In this document: positions 33,705 to 40,440 of the stretch, piece after piece | Numbering within the stretch: the stretch's first letter is position 1 | How the letters are laid out: the number at the start of each line of letters is the position of its first letter | DNA from: an uncultured Lachnospiraceae bacterium | GTDB taxonomy: Bacteria; Bacillota; Clostridia; Lachnospirales; Lachnospiraceae | Assembly (NCBI GenBank): GCA_902779355.1 | Contig: CACZBF010000021.1 | Span: forward strand, 1-41,605 | Length of the DNA: 41,605 nucleotides | Reading direction: 5' to 3' | Notes under the pieces: model-generated | What the model was told of the DNA's origin: nothing | Database searches by the model: none | Seen by the model: the letters and a program-made list of their open reading frames with translations, nothing else | Position numbers and translations under genes: made by a program

Positions 33705-35077
33705 AAATTACCGATATGCTCACGATGAGCCTGAAAAATCTGTGGCAGCGGAAAGCACGGACGATCCTGACCGTACTCGGCGTCGTGATCGGCGTGGCGT
33801 CTATTGTCGTGATGATTTCTCTGGGGCTCGGACTGAAGCAATCCATGATGGAGGAGACAAAAAAATATTCCAACCTGACTACGATCACAGTCAGGACGCC
33901 TTACGACAGCGGGAAGGCGGGGAAGAATGCGGAGCAGAAGCTCCTTTCCGACAGCACGGTGGACAAATTCAAGCAACTGGATCATGTGGTGTCGGTCTCT
34001 CCGAAATTCAATATGAATGCGACACTGAAATTCGGAAAGTATCAGGTGGATGCCACATTGAGCGGGCTTCCGGTGGAGAGGCTTGAGCGGATGAACATTA
34101 ATGTCGGAGAAGGGTCTCTCCCAAAGGAGGGAGAAGAACTCAAGCTCTTTTTCGGGCAATTCGTGCTGCAAAGCTATTATAATCCCCGGAACTACTCGTA
34201 CCCGTTTTATGACACCGGAAAGACGCTGGACTGGGATCTCATGGCAAAGCCCACGCCGACCTATTTTCCGGCAAGCGATAGCAGTTCCTCCAAGAATCTA
34301 AATGAGGAATCCGGTGCAGGCGGTGCCGGCAAAAATACGACGAGGAAGTATTCGATCCCTACGGCCGGCGTTGAAAAATATACCGGGGAATACACCTCGA
34401 CCAGTTACGACGTCTATTGCGATATCGACGCGTTGATCAAGATGGTCAGAAAGATCTACCGCAATAAGGCGATTCCCGGTCAGCCTACCAAGAAAAACGG
34501 AAAGCCGTACAAAAACATCTATTACAATGAGATTCTGGTGGAAGTGGATGATTTTCAAAATGTCACTACCGTGCAGACACTCATCAAAACCATGGGTTAC
34601 GATGCGCAGAGCGACGTGGAATGGATCAAACAGACCCAGCAGCAGACCAATATGATCCAGGCGGTTTTGGGCGGAATCGGTGCGGTATCGCTCCTGGTGG
34701 CCGCGATCGGCATTGCGAATACGATGATGATGTCCATCTATGAACGGATCAGAGAGATCGGGATCATGAAGGTGATCGGCTGCAATATCCGGGATATCGG
34801 CGGGATGTTTTTGATGGAAGCGGCGTACATTGGCTTTTTCGGCGGGGTCGTCGGATTGGGATTCAGCTATGCGGTTTCTGCGATCATCAATCATTTTTCC
34901 AAGGGCGGCAGCGGTCTTTTCGGTCTCGGGGGCGGTTCCGGCAATATTTCCCAGATTCCCCCATGGCTGGCGATTGTGGGCGTCCTGTTTGCGATCGTGA
35001 TCGGTATGATCTCCGGATTTGTCCCGTCACAACGGGCGATGAGACTTTCCGCACTGGCAGCGATCAAAAATGAATGA
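33701..35077 (+). CDS. MacB/FtsX-like ABC transporter permease
   Basis: The product has 458 residues. A first helix (~20-45, ILTVLGVVIGVASIVVMISLG) precedes a large extracytoplasmic domain (~46-315), then three helices (~318-345, ~372-398, ~425-447) with the FtsX signature (MMMSIYERIREIGIMKVIGC) and the terminal SQRAMRLSALAAIKNE. Four-helix MacB topology with an intact C-terminus. The start overlaps the upstream stop (ATGA). Together with the ATPase at 31198 it makes a complete mechanotransmitting-type transporter. It is last gene of the ~9.8-kb operon. Confidence 0.92.
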   Translation: MKITDMLTMSLKNLWQRKARTILTVLGVVIGVASIVVMISLGLGLKQSMMEETKKYSNLTTITVRTPYDSGKAGKNAEQKLLSDSTVDKFKQLDHVVSVSPKFNMNATLKFGKYQVDATLSGLPVERLERMNINVGEGSLPKEGEELKLFFGQFVLQSYYNPRNYSYPFYDTGKTLDWDLMAKPTPTYFPASDSSSSKNLNEESGAGGAGKNTTRKYSIPTAGVEKYTGEYTSTSYDVYCDIDALIKMVRKIYRNKAIPGQPTKKNGKPYKNIYYNEILVEVDDFQNVTTVQTLIKTMGYDAQSDVEWIKQTQQQTNMIQAVLGGIGAVSLLVAAIGIANTMMMSIYERIREIGIMKVIGCNIRDIGGMFLMEAAYIGFFGGVVGLGFSYAVSAIINHFSKGGSGLFGLGGGSGNISQIPPWLAIVGVLFAIVIGMISGFVPSQRAMRLSALAAIKNE

Positions 35078-35086
35078 TATTTTTGT

Positions 35087-35111
35087 GCCACACATCGGAA
35101 TCGTTCGTATA
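35087..35111 (+). promoter_or_regulatory. Shared ECF-like promoter element
   Basis: GCCACA, 13 bases, CGTATA, then TAGTAGTAG. It begins 10 bases after the permease stop and 84 bases before the peptide ATG. Confidence 0.78.
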
Positions 35112-35170
35112 TAGTAGTAGAAAACCTTATGGAAAGGTTTTTGTAGATCATGTTAAAGGAGGAAAAAAAC

Positions 35171-35518
35171 ATGGCAGAAGAATATGAAATCGAGGAAGGC
35201 GTAGAACTGACGGAAGAGGAAAAGGCAAACGGTGTCACGGCAGTCACTCTGGAGCCGACCGAACTGACCGAAGAGGAACTCGAGGCGACTGCCGGCGGCG
35301 CAAACGGCAAGATAACGATCGGCGCGCGGCGTAAGCTCTATTGCCCATGGTGCGGTTGCTATGAGGATGTCGGTGACTGCGGAAGGGCTACCGGAAAATT
35401 CGGGAAAATACAGCTTACCAATATGCCGCTCCGGTGGTGCTACAGAGTTCGTAAATATTTCCTTGGACCCGGAAGAAGCGGGAAATACTACAGCTGGCAG
35501 GGAATCGTCATTCGGTAA
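35171..35518 (+). CDS. GG-leader peptide with five cysteines in a basic 72-residue core
   Basis: The product has 115 residues. AAAGGAGG precedes ATG 35171. The leader is very acidic and ends ELTEEELEATAGG (GG 42-43). The core is basic (LRWCYRVRKYFLGPGRSGKY) and contains Cys at 58, 61, 63, 70 and 90; the CPWCGC cluster could bind metal or form disulfides. No lanthionine synthetase, radical SAM or cyclodehydratase gene is present in the window, so it is most likely an unmodified or disulfide-bonded export substrate of the operon just upstream. It has its own shared-type promoter and a strong terminator. Confidence 0.85.
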   Translation: MAEEYEIEEGVELTEEEKANGVTAVTLEPTELTEEELEATAGGANGKITIGARRKLYCPWCGCYEDVGDCGRATGKFGKIQLTNMPLRWCYRVRKYFLGPGRSGKYYSWQGIVIR

Positions 35519-35542
35519 TCGGATTGATCGCAGTCTGAGAGG

Positions 35543-35574
35543 ATCCCCGGTGCATGAAGCACCGGGGATATTTT
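35543..35574 (+). terminator. Intrinsic terminator of the five-Cys peptide gene
   Basis: ATCCCCGGTGC pairs perfectly with GCACCGGGGAT across a five-base loop, followed by TTTTG. Confidence 0.9.
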
Positions 35575-35713
35575 GTTATTCGGAGGGGTCAAAAGTCGCA
35601 TGGCACGAAGTGACATTGTGACCTTTGCGCAATTAACGGCGCGATAAGATTTGGCATGCATAACTGCCGGAAATCATGTATAATGTTTGCATTAGGATAA
35701 GGAGGCAAACATT

Positions 35714-36703
35714 ATGCCACATTCAACAGGCGGAGGATCTCACAGCGGAGGTTTCAGCGGAGGTTCTTTTAGCAGCAGTTCTTCCGGAGGTTCCGGCTCC
35801 CGCAGCAGCGGGCCGAGAGTATCCAACGAATATTTTGCAGGTGCACACCGGTTTGTGTACTACAGCAACCATCATCCGGTTTACTATTACAGCACAAAGA
35901 AGGTCGATGCCTCGAACTGGAAGAGTACTGTCATCTCTACCATCGTTCTCTTGGTGATCTGGCTGACGATCGGGTTCTTGATGTTTGGTGCACCCTTTTT
36001 TCCGCCAGAACCGCTTCCTTTGACTTATGAGCAGACGGATCTGATCGTTGTCGATGATGCGCACGTCCTGACGGACAGCGAGATTGACGAGATCGGCGAG
36101 GTGTTTCAGGAATTTCAGGATACGACCGGGATTACCCCGGCGCTGCTGACCGTCTATAATGAGGATTGGGAAGAATATTATGATTCTATAGAGGCTTATG
36201 CATTTGACACGTATGTTAATTGGTTTGATGATGAATGCCATTGGCTGATCGTCTATTCTGAGCCGAAGAATCCCGATCCCGCTTTTCTGGACTGGAAATG
36301 GTGGGGGATGATCGGGGATGATACCGAAGACATCATTACTGAGAGCGAAAGCGATAAGCTGACACAAAAGGTGCAAAAATACCTCAACAAGGAATCTTAT
36401 TCCGTCGGAGAGGCGATTGCGCGGGGATTTCGAGATCTTCTGCCCGGTGTCATGAAAGCACATGTGGATTTTGAAACGATCCTGATCCTTTTGCTCATGT
36501 TTGTCCTGCCGTGTGTGTTTATGTTAAACCGGATCTTTGAAGCGATCCGCTCCAGAGGACAGGCAAAGGCCGTACAATGCCAGACCGATCAAGGAGAGCT
36601 TCAGGAGGACAAGTGTGAATACTGCGGCGGCATCTACGTACACGGTCTCCACGAAAGCTGCCCGCATTGCGGCGCACCGATCAAGAAAAGCGGTGAGGGG
36701 TGA
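35714..36703 (+). CDS. TPM-domain membrane protein with C-terminal zinc ribbon
   Basis: The product has 329 residues. AAGGAGG before the ATG and a TATAAT at 35679 support the start. A Gly/Ser/His-rich N-terminus (SHSGGFSGGSFSSSSSGG) leads to a first helix (~72-94), then an extracytoplasmic TPM domain (~108-250: LIVVDDAHVLTDSEIDEIGE and FDDECHWLIVYSEP), a second helix (~257-279) and a cytoplasmic zinc ribbon of two Cys pairs (CEYCGG, CPHCGA). TPM domains occur in proteins of envelope or photosystem quality control, with phosphatase activity reported for some; the role here is unknown. It sits between two GG gene loci but has an ordinary promoter. Confidence 0.85.
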   Translation: MPHSTGGGSHSGGFSGGSFSSSSSGGSGSRSSGPRVSNEYFAGAHRFVYYSNHHPVYYYSTKKVDASNWKSTVISTIVLLVIWLTIGFLMFGAPFFPPEPLPLTYEQTDLIVVDDAHVLTDSEIDEIGEVFQEFQDTTGITPALLTVYNEDWEEYYDSIEAYAFDTYVNWFDDECHWLIVYSEPKNPDPAFLDWKWWGMIGDDTEDIITESESDKLTQKVQKYLNKESYSVGEAIARGFRDLLPGVMKAHVDFETILILLLMFVLPCVFMLNRIFEAIRSRGQAKAVQCQTDQGELQEDKCEYCGGIYVHGLHESCPHCGAPIKKSGEG

Positions 36704-36735
36704 TCAAAAGTACAGAATTTTTTTGGAAAAGTACT

Positions 36736-36760
36736 GTCACAAGAAAGGTTTTATCGTATA
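36736..36760 (+). promoter_or_regulatory. Shared ECF-like promoter element
   Basis: GTCACA, 13 bases, CGTATA, followed by an alternating TATATATA tract. It lies 48 bases before the ATG at 36808 and presumably serves the whole tandem array. Confidence 0.75.
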
Positions 36761-36807
36761 TATATATAGAAACGTGTATCATCAATCTTGCAAAAGGAGG
36801 GCATAGT

Positions 36808-37059
36808 ATGAAACTAACCGATGCATTAAAGAACAAATTAGGAAATGCAAAGACGGTAGAAGAAGTGAAGGACATTCTTGCAGAGACGAAACAGAATGTA
36901 GAGGATGCCGGGGTAGTTCTTGAAAATAGTGAATTAGACCTCGTGGCAGGTGGAGAGGTGCAGTCTGAGCTGTGCTCTTTTGCGGGACATGCGATGTCTC
37001 CGAGGCAAGATAATACCTTTACCGGTTTCGTCACATCCCAATTCAGCCGCATTAACTGA
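36808..37059 (+). CDS. GG-leader peptide, tandem copy 1
   Basis: The product has 83 residues from ATG 36808 (AAAGGAGGG upstream). The long amphipathic leader (MKLTDALKNKLGNAKTVEEV...) ends NSELDLVAGG (GG 48-49). The core (34 residues) starts EVQSELCSFAGHAMSPRQDN and ends FTGFVTSQFSRIN, with one Cys. The leader style matches the leaders at 7123 and 9413. A likely substrate of the C39 exporter 8 kb upstream. Confidence 0.83.
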   Translation: MKLTDALKNKLGNAKTVEEVKDILAETKQNVEDAGVVLENSELDLVAGGEVQSELCSFAGHAMSPRQDNTFTGFVTSQFSRIN

Positions 37060-37087
37060 GTCATCAATATCATTGAGGGGGTAAAGT

Positions 37088-37339
37088 ATGAAACTCACAA
37101 ATGAATTGCAGAACAAGTTAGGAAATGCAAAGACGGTAGAAGAAGTGAAGGACATTCTTGCAGAGACGAAACAGAATGTAGAGGATGCCGGGGTAGTTCT
37201 TGAAGATAGTGAATTAGACCTCGTGGCAGGTGGAGAGGTGCAGTTGCAGCTGGACTCTTTTGCGGGATATGCGATGTCTCCGAGGCAAGATAATACCTTT
37301 ACCGGTTTCGTCACATCCCAAATCAGCCGCATTAAATGA
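37088..37339 (+). CDS. GG-leader peptide, tandem copy 2
   Basis: The product has 83 residues, the same organisation as copy 1. Differences cluster at the leader start (TNELQN for TDALKN) and in the core start (EVQLQLDSFAGYAMSPRQDN, which loses the Cys and changes H to Y), with a final ISRIK. RBS is GAGGGGG. No promoter element of its own is present, so it is co-transcribed with copy 1. The pattern fits recent duplication followed by divergence of the core. Confidence 0.83.
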   Translation: MKLTNELQNKLGNAKTVEEVKDILAETKQNVEDAGVVLEDSELDLVAGGEVQLQLDSFAGYAMSPRQDNTFTGFVTSQISRIK

Positions 37340-37367
37340 GTCATCAATATCATTGAGGGGGTAAAGT

Positions 37368-37433
37368 ATGAAACTCACAAATGAATTGCAGAACAAGTTA
37401 AGTAATGCAAGGCTGCAACCATTAGCAAGTTGA
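37368..37433 (+). pseudogene. Truncated third GG-peptide copy
   Basis: The frame begins MKLTNELQNKLSNA like copy 2 and then runs into foreign sequence at about 37409, stopping after 21 residues. The double-glycine site and the core are missing. Confidence 0.85.
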
Positions 37434-37471
37434 TGCAGCAGTTTATTGATGAAAATAGACTCAAAAAATGA
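37409..37471 (+). pseudogene. C-terminal tail of a gene, probably a tyrosine integrase
   Basis: The last 20 codons of a gene (KAATISKLMQQFIDENRLKK, then stop) begin exactly where the third peptide copy breaks off, in a different frame. The sequence resembles integrase C-termini, and the position next to tandem direct repeats and a tRNA 3' end supports this. The rest of the gene has been deleted. Confidence 0.5.
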
Positions 37472-37483
37472 GAATGATTCTCA
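37469..37483. other. 15-base palindrome resembling a Fur box
   Basis: TGAGAATGATTCTCA is a perfect 7-1-7 palindrome and overlaps the stop codon of the integrase tail. It matches the Fur 7-1-7 consensus apart from one symmetric pair. No gene starts immediately beside it, so function is doubtful. Confidence 0.35.
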
Positions 37484-37513
37484 AAAGGTCACACACCGGG
37501 TCCCACACTTTTT

Positions 37514-37533
37514 AGTCAAAAATAGTCAAAAAT
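37514..37533 (+). repeat. Tandem 10-base direct repeat
   Basis: AGTCAAAAAT occurs twice head to tail. It lies between the integrase tail and the tRNA 3' fragment, where arm-type recombinase sites are usual. Confidence 0.5.
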
Positions 37534-37580
37534 AGTACACGCGTTCTCGAAAATATGTTTGTTTTAGAAAAAAATAAAAA

Positions 37581-37625
37581 CCCCGCAATCCCTTATTTAT
37601 CAAGGTTTTGCGGGGCTTGTTTTTT
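37581..37625 (+). terminator. Intrinsic terminator near the element boundary
   Basis: CCCCGCAA pairs with TTGCGGGG over a 19-base loop, followed by six T. The left flank is A-rich, so it may act in both directions. Confidence 0.8.
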
Positions 37626-37627
37626 CC

Positions 37628-37673
37628 TGAGCCACTGGGGAATCGAACCCCAGACAACTTGATTAAAAGTCAA
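37628..37673 (-). other. 3' part of tRNA-Lys(UUU): attachment-site remnant
   Basis: On the minus strand the sequence runs from the anticodon stem-loop (TTGACTTTTAATCAAG, anticodon TTT at 37665-37667) through the variable loop and T arm (CTGGGGTTCGATTCCCCAG) to the acceptor end GGCTCA. The 5' half of the tRNA is absent: past 37673 the match stops. Such 3' tRNA halves are left at the distal end of elements that integrate into a tRNA gene. An element lying to the right is implied. Confidence 0.82.
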
Positions 37674-37927
37674 AGCAACCTGTTTTGAAGAGAAGAAAAC
37701 GCTACAAACCGCATTGCATAAGGGGTTTGCGAAACAAGACACTTGATTTTTACTGATTGGGTAACTTGATTATGCATCTTGATCATAATTTATAATTATA
37801 TTACAAAAACTTAGAGTCGTCAACTATTATTTTCTAAAAGCAAAAAAAGCGGGAAAAACAGGAATTACGGAAGGCAGCAGTGCAGATCTGTATTTATAAG
37901 CAGCAGTACCCACTAAAATACTGCTGC

Positions 37928-38164
37928 CTATAAAACGTTGCAGATATGATACACAACATTAATAGTCTCTTTTTGAACCTCACTATCAAGCCTCTTCATC
38001 AAATCTGTTAGCATGCTGTCTCTTGTCTCTTTCCTTGACAGAATATATCTATCAGTGATGTCATCGAATAACGAGTCATTTGACAGGTTCTTCTTATAGT
38101 TACTTAATCCAATGCCCCTTTTTATTGATTCTCTCTGGGTGTTATATCTTTTGTATATGCTCAT
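37928..38164 (-). CDS. Small basic protein of unknown function
   Basis: The product has 78 residues with AAAGG before the start. It is charged and helical (RYNTQRESIKRGIGLSNYKK and RKETRDSMLTDLMKRLDSEV), with no membrane segment. AT-rich codon use matches its neighbours in the mobile element and differs from genes left of 37.4 kb. The family is not recognised. Between 37674 and 37927 I see no further gene. Confidence 0.55.
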   Translation of the reverse strand: MSIYKRYNTQRESIKRGIGLSNYKKNLSNDSLFDDITDRYILSRKETRDSMLTDLMKRLDSEVQKETINVVYHICNVL

Positions 38165-38245
38165 TGTAAATACCTTTCTGTTGTAAAGTATTAAAAAATT
38201 GGTTCTATAATAACTCTTAATATAACAACAAATTTTTAATACTTT

Positions 38246-38902
38246 TTATTCATCAAAAATTATAATAAATCCCATATCAGTGCCAACATTATAGTATGTA
38301 GGATCTCCATCTTTCATAACGCAATTCCTGATTGTATTCTTATACATACGGATGCCGCACAATTCGCAACTCTGGATTGCTTTAATTGCATTTGAAGCAG
38401 TTGTTTTGCTGACATTAAGATCCATTGCAATATCCTCGATTTTGATAGGCTTGTTCATCTTTTTGCTATATAAATAAACAAATACTCGTAGGATCTTTAT
38501 CCAATCAATAGATATATTCTTGTCTATCCTATTGTTATTCCCATCTTTGTTATATTTTTTGAATGCGGAAACCCATGCTTTTCTTATCCTTACAATCTTT
38601 TTATCTTTCATCCCTCTCTCTGATATTGTGATAGTATAGATACGCCCATCTAATTTGTAAAAAATTAACCCTTTATTCTCTAGGCTTTCTATTGCTCGTT
38701 TGATATTACTATTATTATTGGCATTCTGCTTCACGCCGAGCCATTCACACATGTTTGTCAAGTTTCCTCTATAAGCCAAATTATTCTCCGCCAAAATACT
38801 TGTTAGAATCAGCAACTTTAATTCATAATCTGCTACATCAAGCCACTCATGATAGAAGATGATGCTATCCTCTGTACTGTCTACCGCAAAATTATTATCC
38901 AT
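38246..38902 (-). CDS. Tandem winged-helix DNA-binding protein, replication-initiator-like
   Basis: The product has 218 residues, with AAAGGAT before the ATG. Two winged-helix-like domains: ~25-100 (ELKLLILTSILAENN, IKRAIESLENKGLIFYKLDG) and ~128-200 (WIKILRVFVYLYSKK, then IEDIAMDLNVSKTTASNAIK). This layout is seen in small plasmid or phage replication initiators and in transcription regulators of mobile elements. It could be the protein that binds the CGGTAAG or GTACCAAAAG repeats to its right; that is inference. Confidence 0.6.
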   Translation of the reverse strand: MDNNFAVDSTEDSIIFYHEWLDVADYELKLLILTSILAENNLAYRGNLTNMCEWLGVKQNANNNSNIKRAIESLENKGLIFYKLDGRIYTITISERGMKDKKIVRIRKAWVSAFKKYNKDGNNNRIDKNISIDWIKILRVFVYLYSKKMNKPIKIEDIAMDLNVSKTTASNAIKAIQSCELCGIRMYKNTIRNCVMKDGDPTYYNVGTDMGFIIIFDE

Positions 38903-38939
38903 TTAGATATCCTTTCTATAAATTCCTTTTAGTATCAGT

Positions 38940-39116
38940 TTATCTATCCATTAGAAAAACAAGGGTATTATATAGTTTTTCTTCTTTTTCTTTTGACATA
39001 TTTGAGCCACGATTAAAATGATATAGTGTTGATAACTTTATCTGAGTTATGCTGGACAGATCTTTAATAGTTATTCCTTTTGATTTTGCAATTGCTATTA
39101 ACTCTCTTGTGTTCAT
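38940..39116 (-). CDS. Short helix-turn-helix regulator
   Basis: The product has 58 residues from ATG 39116, chosen because AAGGAGAAAC lies just upstream. A Cro-like helix-turn-helix fills the whole protein (LIAIAKSKGITIKDLSSITQ, then IKLSTLYHFNRGSN). Probably a repressor or control protein of the element. Confidence 0.65.
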   Translation of the reverse strand: MNTRELIAIAKSKGITIKDLSSITQIKLSTLYHFNRGSNMSKEKEEKLYNTLVFLMDR

Positions 39117-39361
39117 TTGTTTCTCCTTTTTTGATATTTGACTAATTATGCAAAAGCCGTTTCTGCACAATTTATTCCTTCATAGATACTTAAAAAAAGA
39201 ATTATTATAATTTACAAGTTTTGTCCAATCCTGCAAAAAGTAAAGCTGTATTCAGGGGGGCGGTATATTTTAGGAAAGATATACCCTGATTATGAAAACG
39301 TGATATTGGTAGTTACAATCCGCACCAAAAGAAGAAGCGCTTTCCGTCATCGCCGCCGCAA

Positions 39362-39392
39362 TAAAAAGAATAGCGGTTGGTATACCGCTATT
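39362..39392 (-). terminator. Intrinsic terminator overlapping the end of the HTH gene
   Basis: On the minus strand AATAGCGGT and ACCGCTATT form a nine-base-pair stem, followed by CTTTTTAT. The stem includes the stop codon of the 39388-39594 gene. The stretch 39117-39361 shows no gene. Confidence 0.75.
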
Positions 39393-39594
39393 CATCATCT
39401 TTAATATATTCTACAATGTCCTCTACTCGACAATCTAATATCTTGCATAGTGTGTTGATTGTGTCCATTCTAACAGATTGATTCCGCTTGAGTCTTGTTA
39501 TGAGTGATGGACTCAAGCCGCATTTGGCTGTTAGAAAATACTTTGTAACACCTTTTTCCTTCATAGTTTCCCATAATCTGTCATAAGTTATCAT
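39388..39594 (-). CDS. Cro/C1-type helix-turn-helix repressor
   Basis: The product has 68 residues from ATG 39594, preferred over the GTG at 39603 because AAGGTG then has normal spacing. It is a complete XRE-type helix-turn-helix (YDRLWETMKEKGVTKYFLTA, CGLSPSLITRLKRNQSVRMD, TINTLCKILDCRVEDIVEYI). It is divergent from the promoter at 39609, where a palindrome and direct repeats lie, so it probably represses that promoter. Confidence 0.85.
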   Translation of the reverse strand: MITYDRLWETMKEKGVTKYFLTAKCGLSPSLITRLKRNQSVRMDTINTLCKILDCRVEDIVEYIKDDE

Positions 39595-39605
39595 GCCAAT
39601 CACCT

Positions 39606-39665
39606 TAGTTGCATAGTAACTAAAAAGAGTATATAATCATACTGACTGTATATAGTACTGACTGT
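39606..39665 (+). promoter_or_regulatory. Promoter with palindromic and repeated operator candidates
   Basis: TTGCAT, 17 bases, TATAAT (39609-39637). An inverted repeat TAGTT-N7-AACTA (39606-39622) overlaps the -35, and TACTGACTGT occurs twice (39640-39649 and 39656-39665) just after the -10. It drives the 39706-40392 genes, and the divergent Cro-like protein is the obvious binder. Confidence 0.7.
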
Positions 39666-39705
39666 TTGTAGTTGCTATATGGAAAAGAGAAGGGGGTGAA
39701 ATTTT

Positions 39706-39906
39706 ATGCCAAATGGAAAAGGGACGATTATTCTGATTATTATTGCAGTTGTTTTTGGTCTCATATTTGTCGCATGTATAGGGGTATCATCATCGTCATC
39801 TTCCTCGAGCTATCAATTGCACAATCAGGATGGCAGTCTGAATATGGACTACGTTAATGACATGAATGAATATTTCGAAAAGCATCCAGAAAAACTGCCC
39901 AAATAG
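39706..39906 (+). CDS. Small membrane-anchored protein
   Basis: The product has 66 residues with RBS AAGGGGGTG. One hydrophobic helix (~6-26, TIILIIIAVVFGLIFVACIG) leads to an eight-serine run and a polar tail (SLNMDYVNDMNEYFEKHPEK). FVAC is a poor lipobox, so a simple membrane anchor is more likely than a lipoprotein. No family recognised. Confidence 0.6.
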   Translation: MPNGKGTIILIIIAVVFGLIFVACIGVSSSSSSSSYQLHNQDGSLNMDYVNDMNEYFEKHPEKLPK

Positions 39907-39941
39907 CACAATTAGTTCTATGGAAAGGAGAATCACAACAA

Positions 39942-40016
39942 ATGATATTAGGCATCTTACTTGCTTTGTTTCTGATATTTGGAATCTGTTTTTTCTGTAA
40001 AAGAAGGAATGGATAG
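39942..40016 (+). CDS. Tiny membrane peptide (24 residues)
   Basis: MILGILLALFLIFGICFFCK, then RRNG and stop, with AAAGGAG nine bases before the ATG. It is a single hydrophobic helix with a basic end. Its stop overlaps the start region of the next gene (ATGGATAG), so the two are probably translationally coupled. Confidence 0.5.
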   Translation: MILGILLALFLIFGICFFCKRRNG

Positions 40017-40392
40017 CAATAATCATAAATCTAATAGGCATTTGATGGAAAAAATTGGAAAGGTTCCACTTTGTAATGAAATGCCAGATAGAGCACCGCA
40101 TATAGGTTCTTTTTGCTTCCCACTCTGTTGGAGATGTTTAAGTATAGCAGTGGGGATTTTGACAGGTACCATCTCTATTAGGCTATTCCATATAGTAATT
40201 ATCAATAATTTTTGGATGATTGTATTAGGTATGTTGGCAATGATTCCCTGCTTAATAGACGGAACGATCCAGTACTGTACTCAAAAATATGAGAGCACGA
40301 ATCTGCGCCGTGCGCTATTTGGCTTTGTGGCTGGATTAGGAATAGGAAGCATCATCTCTGTTGTTGTTAGAGTGTTAGAGATGGCATTATAA
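40009..40392 (+). CDS. DUF2085-like small membrane protein
   Basis: The product has 127 residues from ATG 40009 (AGAAGG close upstream). It contains the CxxRC-type motif FCFPLCWRCLSIAVGILTG after an N-terminal soluble part (MEKIGKVPLCNEMPDRAPHI), as in DUF2085 proteins, and three hydrophobic helices (~45-65, ~70-90, ~105-125). DUF2085 proteins have no established function. It lies in an operon with the two small membrane proteins upstream. Confidence 0.7.
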   Translation: MDSNNHKSNRHLMEKIGKVPLCNEMPDRAPHIGSFCFPLCWRCLSIAVGILTGTISIRLFHIVIINNFWMIVLGMLAMIPCLIDGTIQYCTQKYESTNLRRALFGFVAGLGIGSIISVVVRVLEMAL

Positions 40393-40400
40393 TCAAAAAG

Positions 40401-40437
40401 GCAGCGGGTTTACGAAAACCTGCTGTTTTTTGTTTTG
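40401..40437 (+). terminator. Intrinsic terminator after the DUF2085 gene
   Basis: GCAGCGGGTTT pairs with AAACCTGCTG (one mismatch), followed by a long T run. Confidence 0.75.
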
Positions 40438-40440
40438 TCT

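Larger units (their letters stand above)
36778..37408 (+). repeat. About 280-bp tandem gene-sized repeats (two full, one truncated)
   Basis: Start codons recur at 36808, 37088 and 37368, exactly 280 bases apart. Units one and two are nearly identical throughout. Unit three matches only to about 37408, where unrelated integrase sequence takes over. Confidence 0.88.

Noticed and set aside
35171-37433. Lanthipeptide or sactipeptide cluster
   Set aside because: No LanM, LanB/C, radical SAM or cyclodehydratase gene in the window; several cores lack Cys entirely.
37628-37673. Functional tRNA-Lys gene
   Set aside because: Only the anticodon loop to acceptor 3' end is present; no D arm or 5' acceptor strand follows on the minus strand.
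39706-39906. Lipoprotein
   Set aside because: The Cys follows FVA, which is a poor lipobox, and the leader lacks positive residues near the start except one Lys.
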